A DNA stretch of 64,000 bases from CBDFHV01 sp965247705 (lineage in GTDB: Bacteria; Pseudomonadota; Alphaproteobacteria; Rhodospirillales; CAMCUA01). A program made the position numbers and the translations under genes. Numbering within the stretch: position 1 is the first letter of the stretch; each line of letters begins with the position of its first letter. Shown one piece after another: positions 57,769 through 64,000 of this stretch. Location of the stretch: contig CBDFHV010000082.1 in the NCBI GenBank assembly GCA_965247705.1, forward strand, positions 124,001 through 188,000, read 5' to 3'. The notes below the pieces were generated by a model. It ran no database searches and was not told the origin of the DNA. It saw only the letters and a list, made by a program, of their open reading frames with translations.

Positions 57769-58845
57769 CGTCCCTATCCGGTTAAAACAGGATCGGCCCA
57801 AATGTTCTTGTTATGTTCACGTAGAGGATGTAGGCTGATCGCATTGTCTCGGGCTTTTGGAGGGCGGTGCGATGGGCAGGATGTTGGCGTTTCAAGAACG
57901 GCACGGATCGGAAGCGGCCTGCATCGAGGCGCTGGCCCGGCTGCGCTGGCCGCAGGGCTATGTCTGTGCCCGCTGCGGCGAACGGCGGAGCTACCGAATG
58001 ACGGCGCGGCCCAGGATCTTCGAATGCGCCCGTTGCGGTCATCAGGAATCGGTGACGGCGGGGACGATCTTCCACCGCACCCGCACGCCGCTCCGCAAAT
58101 GGTTCCTGGCGGCGTGGTGGATGGCGCGCGACAAGCGTGGGGTCTCGGCCCTTTTGCTGTCCCGCGAGTTGGATCTGCGCTACGAGACAGCGTGGCTGAT
58201 GGCTCATAAGCTGCGTCATGCCCTGACGGAGCGCTCGGAATTTCCGCTCGAGGGCTTGGTCGAGGTCGACGAGAGTTATTATGGCGGGCGCGGCAAGCCG
58301 GAGAGCCGGGGCCGGGGCCTTTCCAACCCGAACAAGAGCCTGTTGGTGATGGCCGTCGAGAAGCGGCCGGTCGGGCCGGGCAAGGGCATCAAGGGAAGCG
58401 GCTTCGTCGCCGGCCGGGCGCGGCTCGCCATCCTCCCGGCGGCCACCGCCCGCGAGCTGGGCGGCTTCGTGCGCGCCTCGGTCAGGCCCGGAAGCCGCCT
58501 CGCCAGCGACGCCTTCAAGGGGTACGCCGGACTCCGCGACACCTATCGCCACCACCCCGTCGTGCAAGGCGAAGGCAAGAATGCCGAGCGCTTGATGCCG
58601 GTCGTCCATGTCCTGTTTTCCAACGTGAAGACCTGGCTCAACGGCACCTATCACGGTGTCGGCGCCAAGCACCTGCCGCGCTATGCCCGGGAATGGAGCT
58701 ACCGCTTCAACCGCCGCACACGCATCACCGATCTGGCCGACTTCGTCCTCCGCCGCGCCATGGACCAACCCACCATCACCTACAAGGAGCTGGTCGACAG
58801 TCTTCAACCGCAGGGTGCGCTACCTGCTTTAACCGGATAGGGACG
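57769..58845 (+). mobile_element. IS1595-family insertion sequence (1077 bp)
   Basis: Terminal inverted repeats begin CGTCCCTATCCGGTTAAA on both sides (right end reads TTTAACCGGATAGGGACG). The 8-bp direct repeat TTGATGAA at 57761-57768 and 58846-58853 is the size expected for this family. One transposase gene, opposite to the host operon. Confidence 0.92.
57872..58840 (+). CDS. IS1595-family transposase (ISXO2-like)
   Basis: 322 residues. An N-terminal zinc ribbon (CARCGERRSYRM...CARCGHQES, about 31-60) and an ISXO2 DDE-like core: VEVDESYYGGRGKPESRG (first Asp region), RPGSRLASDAFKGYAG, and ERLMPVVHVLFSNVKTWLNG with a final N/H/E motif. The stop lies inside the right inverted repeat. ATG 57872 follows TGGAGGGCGGTGCG. 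Appears intact. Confidence 0.9.
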   Translation: MGRMLAFQERHGSEAACIEALARLRWPQGYVCARCGERRSYRMTARPRIFECARCGHQESVTAGTIFHRTRTPLRKWFLAAWWMARDKRGVSALLLSRELDLRYETAWLMAHKLRHALTERSEFPLEGLVEVDESYYGGRGKPESRGRGLSNPNKSLLVMAVEKRPVGPGKGIKGSGFVAGRARLAILPAATARELGGFVRASVRPGSRLASDAFKGYAGLRDTYRHHPVVQGEGKNAERLMPVVHVLFSNVKTWLNGTYHGVGAKHLPRYAREWSYRFNRRTRITDLADFVLRRAMDQPTITYKELVDSLQPQGALPALTG

Positions 58846-59954
58846 TTGATGAATTCCTGGGCTTCGACGGTCAGGCCGACCCGGGCCTGCTCGAGAAATG
58901 CGTTGCCGGCGTTGTGGACCGGGCCCGTGTCGTCGCCATTGCGCGCCCGCAGCCTTGCGAACATGTCCTCGGCGAGCTTGAGGTCGGCCGCGACGGCCCG
59001 GCCCGGCAGGAATTCATCGAGCTCCCCAGCCGGTTCCAGCCGAAAGTAACGGGCGGCCCGGTCCAGGCCGGCGACGATCCGGTCGCAGCGCGGGTCGTCG
59101 GCCGGCAGCGGCATGGACCGAACCTCGGCCAGCGCGATCTCCCGCAAACGGATCCAGCGGTCGATGATTCTCGGGTGGCGGACAACGAACGGCACCAGGC
59201 CGATGCCGGAAGCGTTGCCGACACCCATGAACCGCCGGATACCCGGGGCAAGGTCGGCGGCCCGCGGATTGCGAACCCGGGCGAGATGACAGGCGAGGTC
59301 GGCGCCGAACTCCCGCCACAGGTAGGCGGCGAGCATTTGAACCTGATACGGACCGCGCAAGGGATGTCCGATCTCCCGCAGGTGGCCGAAGTCGACCATG
59401 CCGTTGCGGCCATTGCCGCTGAACCCGGCGGTGCGGATGAGATAGCCGACCTGGTTGATCCGGTGCGGGTCCGGCTGGCGGCCCTCGGCGAGGCGCTCGA
59501 CCACGTGGCCGAACAGCCGGGCGCTGCGATTGGCGCGGGACCAGGTGACAGTCATCGGCGCCGACCGGCCCCACACCACCTTTGGCACCTGCTCGAAGGA
59601 GAGCTGGAGATCGGCCTCGGAGGGCTCGCCGAGAAAGAGGGCCGCAGTGGCGTCCCACTTGGTGGCGATGATGCGGTCCTCTTGCTCGTCTTCTGGAATC
59701 GGCGTCGAGAAGACGACGAAGGTTAGTGGGGCGCCGGCCACCTCGGCCCGATAGACGATGCGGCCGCGGCCCTCGTCATCGAAGGTCTGTTCCGTCACCT
59801 TCAAACGGAAACCCACATGCGCGACGGCGCGAACGAAGCTGTGGCTGAAGCTGAACTTGGTTGGCCAGACCGCGCCCAGCCGCTCCAGTTCCATGACCTC
59901 GTCGGCGGAGCGCGGCGTTACCGCCCCCGGCGGGTTTTGCTGGCGAGGGCTCAC
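58846..59954 (-). pseudogene. unknown operon gene, 5' part before IS1595 insertion
   Basis: About 370 codons from GTG 59954, which overlaps the permease stop (GTGA). MELERLGAVWPTKFSFSHSF, VPKVVWGRSAPMTVTWSRAN, GMVDFGHLREIGHPLRGPYQ, RRFMGVGNASGIGLVPFVVR. The intact gene would give about 572 residues. No domain is recognised, though coupling with the permease suggests a role in use of the imported substrate. The IS interrupts it after AQEFIN. Confidence 0.75.
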
Positions 59955-60769
59955 ATGCCCCAGGAGCCGGAAGCCTCGTCGGCGGAGGCGGTGACCCGGT
60001 ACCAGCGGCCGAGAAACCGCTCCGCCAGGGCGATCGAATAGAACAGCACGATGCCAAGAACGGTCAGCACCAGGACGCAGGCGAACACCAGCGGCGTGTC
60101 GAAGTTGCCGGTCGCGGTCAGCAGAAAGTAGCCGACGCCCGAGCGGCTGCCGACGAATTCGCCGACCATCGCCCCCACCACCGAAAGGGCAATCGCCACC
60201 TTGAACCCGGCCATCATGGTCGGCACCGAGGACGGAAAGCGCACCTTGAGGAATATCTGAAGCTTCGAGGCCCCCATGGAACGCATGATGTTGAGCGTAT
60301 CCGCGCTCACCGATCCAAGGCCGGTCACGGTGTTCACCACCACCGGAAAAAACGCGATCAGGAATGCCACGATGACCTTGGGCAGCATGCCGTAACCGAG
60401 CCCGACCAGAAGGAGCGGAGCGAGCGCCACCTTGGGCACCGCCTGGGACGCCACCAGGAGCGGATACAGGATACGTTCGAACACCCGCGAATAGACGATG
60501 GCGACGGCCAGCGGGACGCCAACGACAATGCTGAGTCCGAAGCCGGCCAGTGTTTCCCAGAGGGTCACCTGGGTGTGCTTGAGCAGGGACGCCCAGTGCT
60601 GGATCAGGGATGCGCCAATGTCCGTCGGCGCGGGTACCAGATAAATCGGCACGTCGAACAGGCGCACCCACGCCTGCCAAAGGGCGATAAACACGATCAA
60701 GGCCAGCACCGCCGCGCCGCTGTTGATAATTTCGCGGATCGCTCCCCACCAGTTATCGTCGCTTCTCAT
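59951..60769 (-). CDS. ABC transporter permease, NitT/TauT (SsuC) family
   Basis: 272 residues, six membrane segments. The cytoplasmic loop EAA-type motif is TLNIMRSMGASKLQIFLKVR followed by FPSSVPTMMAGFKVAIALSV; later GYFLLTATGNFDTPLVFACV. ATG overlaps the ATPase stop by 4 bases. It forms the channel of an aliphatic sulfonate/nitrate/pyrimidine-type importer. Confidence 0.88.
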   Translation of the reverse strand: MRSDDNWWGAIREIINSGAAVLALIVFIALWQAWVRLFDVPIYLVPAPTDIGASLIQHWASLLKHTQVTLWETLAGFGLSIVVGVPLAVAIVYSRVFERILYPLLVASQAVPKVALAPLLLVGLGYGMLPKVIVAFLIAFFPVVVNTVTGLGSVSADTLNIMRSMGASKLQIFLKVRFPSSVPTMMAGFKVAIALSVVGAMVGEFVGSRSGVGYFLLTATGNFDTPLVFACVLVLTVLGIVLFYSIALAERFLGRWYRVTASADEASGSWGM

Positions 60770-61608
60770 TTCCGTCGTTCCTTGAGGACGCCCAACGATT
60801 CGAACAGTTGCCGAATGTGGCGTGTATAGCGGGAAAACTCCGGCTCTTCGCGCATGTCCAGGTGGCGGTCCTGGCCCAGCTCGATCGGTACGATTTCCGC
60901 GATGTGGCCTGGCCTGGGTGACATGACGACCACGCGGCTCGATAGAAAGACGGCCTCGCTGATCGAGTGGGTAATGAAGACCACCGTTTTGCCTTCTTCC
61001 CGCGACAGTTGGTGAAAATCGAGACCCATCTGATCGCGGGTCAGGGCATCGAGCGCGCCGAAGGGCTCGTCCATCAACAGGATGTCGGGATCGTGGATCA
61101 GCGCCCGGCAGATGGAGGCCCGCTGGTTCATGCCCCCGGAAAGCTCGTCGGGAAAGCGCTCGGCGAAGTCAGCGATGCCGACGCGATCGAGAAGCTCCAT
61201 GGCGCGCGCCCGATAGTCGGACGCCTTACGGTGGCGGACTTCGATTTGCAGCATCACGTTCTGCAGGATCGTGCGCCATGGCAGCAGGTGATGCTGCTGA
61301 AACACGATGCCAAGTTCCGTCACTGGACCGCGAACCGGCTTCCCCATCACCGAAATAGCCCCTTCGTTCGTGGGCAGAAGTCCGGCGATCATGTTGAGCA
61401 GCGTGCTCTTGCCGCAGCCGCTGGGGCCGACAATGGACAGAAACTCGCGGGCCGCGATCTCGAGGGAGACCCCGTCGACCGCATGAACGGACTGGGTCTT
61501 GGAAACGAAGTGCTTGGAAACGTTGGTCAGCGAAACGGCCGGCGCCTGGGCCGGCATCCGTGCCAAAGCCTCGGCATCGCCACTGTGGCCGGGGCTCGGG
61601 CGCGTCAT
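60766..61608 (-). CDS. ABC transporter ATP-binding protein, NitT/TauT family
   Basis: 280 residues. Walker A VGPSGCGKSTLLNMI (about 60-74), Q-loop FQQHHLLPW, signature DELSGGMNQRASICRAL, Walker B DILLMDEPFGALD, switch His in VFITHSISEA. Typical SsuB/TauB. It begins 7 bases after the ThDP enzyme stop, inside the same operon. Confidence 0.9.
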   Translation of the reverse strand: MTRPSPGHSGDAEALARMPAQAPAVSLTNVSKHFVSKTQSVHAVDGVSLEIAAREFLSIVGPSGCGKSTLLNMIAGLLPTNEGAISVMGKPVRGPVTELGIVFQQHHLLPWRTILQNVMLQIEVRHRKASDYRARAMELLDRVGIADFAERFPDELSGGMNQRASICRALIHDPDILLMDEPFGALDALTRDQMGLDFHQLSREEGKTVVFITHSISEAVFLSSRVVVMSPRPGHIAEIVPIELGQDRHLDMREEPEFSRYTRHIRQLFESLGVLKERRK

Positions 61609-61615
61609 CGGGGCA

Positions 61616-63259
61616 CTAGTCGTCGTCGGCCCAGGGACTGAGGCGGTCGCGGCTCATCGCGATGTCGATGACCGCCGGGCGGCCGGCGGCGAGGGCGGCC
61701 TGAAACGCGTCGGCGAACGCCGCGTTCTGGGTCACCCGGAAGCCGGCGGCGCCCAAGGCCGTGGCCACCCCGGCGAAGTCGATGGCGCCGAGGTCGGTCG
61801 CCACGTGCCGTCCCGGAAACACCCGCTTCTGGTGGCCGCGGATGGTGCCGTAATTGTTGTTGTTGAAGACGAGGGCCACCAGGCCGCCCAGATTCAGACG
61901 CACGGCGGTTTCCAGCTCGCTCATGGTCATCGCGAAGCCGCCGTCCCCGGCGAAGGCCACGGCCGGCGAGTCGGGCCGGGCCAGCTTGGCGGCGATCGCC
62001 GCCGGCAGGGCATAGCCCATGCCGCCGGCCGTCGGTCCATAGAAAGTGCGCGGCCGGTTCCAGCGGTAATAGCGCATCAGCCAACCGCCGAACGTGCCGG
62101 CGTCGCAACTGGTGCTGGCGTCATCCCCGAGCAGGCGGAGGATGTCGTGATAGATACCTTCCAGATCGATCGCCCCGTCCTGGTGACCGGTGCGACCGCT
62201 TCGCGGCGTGGTCCGGGCCTCGAAATGGGCGCGCCATGCGGCGACCTCGGCCTTGCGGGCCTCCGTGGGCGCTTTGTCTATTGCATCGCCGAGCGCCGTC
62301 AGCGCCTCGCCGGCGTCGGCGACGATGGCAAGATCCGCCCCCGCCCAGCCGCCGCCCGTGTCCTCCGGCGACGGATCGATGTGCAGCAGCCGCTGTCCCG
62401 GCGCTGGCCAGGAATAGCTCTTGGTGGTGAACTCGCCGAGCCGGGTGCCGATGGCGATGATCAGATCCGACTTCGTCAGCGGCTCGATCAGGTCGGGCGC
62501 CATGAAAGGGAGGCCGCCCAGATAAAGCGGGTGCTTGTTGGGAAAGGCGTCGAAACGCCGCCAGCCCGTGTAGACCGGCGCCCCCAGGCGTTCGGCGAAG
62601 CGGACCAGCGCGTCCGTCGCCTCGGCGCGCAGTACCCCGCCGCCAGCGACGATGCAGGGCCGTTTCGCATCGGCGATCATTGCCGCGGCGGCGGCAAGGC
62701 CGGCGGCCGACGGCGCCGGTGCGAGGACGTCTCCCACTCGCCAGGTCGATGGGGCGGCGTCCGGGTCCCGGTCGATGTCCTCGGGCAGGCTGATGACCAC
62801 CGGCCCGGGCCGGCCGGCATTGGCGATGTGGAACGCCTTGTCCACCAGTTCCGCGGCGCGGTCGGCGCGGTTGATCTCGACCGCCCACTTCGCCATCGGG
62901 CGCGCCACCGCCACCACATCGGTCTCCTGGAACCCCTCCCGGTGTCGAACCCGGGTCGGCACCTGGCCGACCACCGCCACCAGCGGGGTCGAGTCCTGTT
63001 GCGCCGTATGCAGGGCGATCGACATGTGGGTCAGGCCCGGCCCGCGGGTGACCATGCAGACGCCCGTCCTGCCGGTGGCCTTGGCGTAAGCCTCGGCCAA
63101 GATCCCGGCGCCCTCCTCATGGCGGGTCGGGATCAGAAGCGGCCGGTCCGACTCGTAGAATGCGTCCATGGCGGCGAGAAAACTCTCGCCGGGGAGGCAG
63201 AACACGTGGTCGATCCGGCGCGCCCTGATAGCCGCGTAGATCGCCTTTGCGACGGTCAT
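61616..63259 (-). CDS. thiamine diphosphate-dependent enzyme, acetolactate synthase-like
   Basis: 547 residues, three-domain ThDP fold. N-terminal Pyr domain with the catalytic Glu in PTRHEEGAGILAEAYAKATG and VTRGPGLTHMSIALHTAQQD. Central domain AGGGVLRAEATDALVRFAER. PP domain with GDGGFAMTMSELETAVRLNL and NNNNYGTI, the GDG-N metal/ThDP motif. Likely a decarboxylase or carboligase acting on a 2-oxoacid; true acetolactate synthase would have its small subunit nearby, which is absent. Its place between a binding protein and an ATPase gene suggests it works on the imported compound. Confidence 0.82.
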   Translation of the reverse strand: MTVAKAIYAAIRARRIDHVFCLPGESFLAAMDAFYESDRPLLIPTRHEEGAGILAEAYAKATGRTGVCMVTRGPGLTHMSIALHTAQQDSTPLVAVVGQVPTRVRHREGFQETDVVAVARPMAKWAVEINRADRAAELVDKAFHIANAGRPGPVVISLPEDIDRDPDAAPSTWRVGDVLAPAPSAAGLAAAAAMIADAKRPCIVAGGGVLRAEATDALVRFAERLGAPVYTGWRRFDAFPNKHPLYLGGLPFMAPDLIEPLTKSDLIIAIGTRLGEFTTKSYSWPAPGQRLLHIDPSPEDTGGGWAGADLAIVADAGEALTALGDAIDKAPTEARKAEVAAWRAHFEARTTPRSGRTGHQDGAIDLEGIYHDILRLLGDDASTSCDAGTFGGWLMRYYRWNRPRTFYGPTAGGMGYALPAAIAAKLARPDSPAVAFAGDGGFAMTMSELETAVRLNLGGLVALVFNNNNYGTIRGHQKRVFPGRHVATDLGAIDFAGVATALGAAGFRVTQNAAFADAFQAALAAGRPAVIDIAMSRDRLSPWADDD

Positions 63260-63269
63260 GCGTCTGCCG

Positions 63270-64000
63270 CTACTGGGGAACGAACTGATTGGTGTAGTAG
63301 GTGGACGGCGCCTTGGTTTTGACGTCGGCGTGTTTCTTGAGGATGCCGAGCATGGTCACCCAATCTTCCTCCGCCGTCCAGCCGATAGGCTTTCCCGCGG
63401 TGTGCGGCGCGTGGAGTTGCTCTTCGAGGGTGATCTTCAGGCCCTGGCGGAGCAAATCGGCGCTGACGTCGGGGAACAGTTTCAGGCCGGCCTGAACCGA
63501 AGCCTCGGGGTCCTTCTCGGCGTCCTGCCAACCCTTCAGCGACGCGGCGACGAACTTGCCGACCATGTCCCCTTTGTTCTTGATCGTGTCATGGGTGGCG
63601 ATCAGGCCGGTGCCGTGGACGATAACGCCATAGTCGGAGAGGGGCTTGTACATGACGTTAGGCTTGACGGCCCGCACGCGAATGAAGTCCCCGTGGCAAA
63701 GCCGGTGAGGAAACCGTTGGGCGTCTTCAGGAGCAACGGCACGCGCGCATTGAAATCGACGATCTGCAGATCGAGGTCCTCGAGGGTCATGCCGACCGTG
63801 GCGAACACCGCCGGCAGGATGGTGAGCTCCGACGATCCGGGGCTTGTCACCAACGGCTTGCCGCGCATTTTCCTGAGGTCGCCATCGAAACCCGACTCGG
63901 GGTGGTAGATAAATCCCTGGGTCCCCGTCTGGGTATAGACGGAGATGAGCTTGACCGGGATTCCTTGGGCGGAAACGCCGCGCACCCTGGTCGAGGAATC
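63270..64000 (-). pseudogene. NitT/TauT substrate-binding protein, frameshifted, 5' end outside window
   Basis: Two frames make one periplasmic binding protein. The upstream frame gives GIPVKLISVYTQTGTQGFIY, GKPLVTSPGSSELTILPAVF and LLLKTPNGFLTGFATG; after 63690 the other frame continues FIRVRAVKPNVMYKPLSDYG to the stop at 63270 (STYYTNQFVPQ). One extra G in the GGGG run near 63691 restores it. The N-terminus lies beyond 64000. It heads the leftward transport operon, 10 bases before the ThDP gene. Confidence 0.8.

Noticed and set aside
1..64000. tRNA, rRNA or riboswitch genes
   Set aside because: I saw no cloverleaf-like or conserved rRNA stretches in gaps, and gaps are few and short.

Overview
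The window is GC-rich DNA (about two thirds G+C by eye) that reads like an alphaproteobacterial chromosome. Genes overlap by the usual 4 bases, periplasmic lipoproteins are common, and the transport genes are of the TctC and NitT/TauT types. About 40 kb of it is a Mu-like transposable prophage (13284-53626). Left host part (1-13283): a trans-aconitate methyltransferase relic with a frameshift, a DUF547 protein, an RlmI-like rRNA methyltransferase coupled to gamma-glutamyltransferase, an M48 protease lipoprotein, an SNase-like nuclease, a PagL-type lipid A deacylase, a VOC protein, a FAD oxidoreductase, a molybdopterin oxidoreductase large subunit, and the first 193 codons of a TctC-type binding protein that the prophage cuts off. 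Right host part (53627-64000): a cut-off FAD oxidoreductase, an M19 dipeptidase homologue, a small ABM monooxygenase, then a leftward operon. That operon holds a substrate-binding protein, a ThDP enzyme, an ABC ATPase and permease, and three unrecognised genes, one of them split by an IS1595-family element.

The prophage has both Mu-type ends. The left terminus carries two transposase-site-like repeats 22 bp apart (the spacing of Mu R1/R2). The right terminus carries one terminal copy and one copy 107 bp further in (close to Mu L1/L2). So attR is on the left and attL on the right. From the left come tail fibre, tail tip, tape measure, chaperone, tail tube, head-tail joining genes, major capsid and protease/scaffold, all on the minus strand. 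A DNA-methyltransferase block and the repressor/cro switch follow. The right arm, on the plus strand, holds MuA, MuB, Gam, GemA, a third methyltransferase, a Mor-like activator, lysis genes, terminase, portal and MuF. Compared with Mu, the early-to-head block is inverted relative to the two ends and to the tail block. The two flanking host genes are unrelated and there is no 5-bp target duplication, so the locus was rearranged after integration.

Accessory content: a small protein with the signature of the Acb2/Tad1 hairpin family (anti-CBASS cyclic-nucleotide sponges), a cytosine methyltransferase whose DNA also carries a second long open frame with its own recognisable motifs, a Dam-type methylase, and a possible nuclease domain at the end of MuF. 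A 16-bp palindrome occurs three times; two copies lie about 33 bp before the first gene of the lysis/head operon and of the capsid/tail operon, which suggests they are late-activator sites.

The prophage is probably defective. Two almost identical IS1380-family copies are inserted in it, one exactly between the Shine-Dalgarno and start codon of the tape-measure gene. MuB has a 1-base frameshift. Three uncompensated 1-base deletions (Tam, MuB, binding protein) and two compensated indel pairs (terminase, portal) may be real decay or residual sequencing errors.
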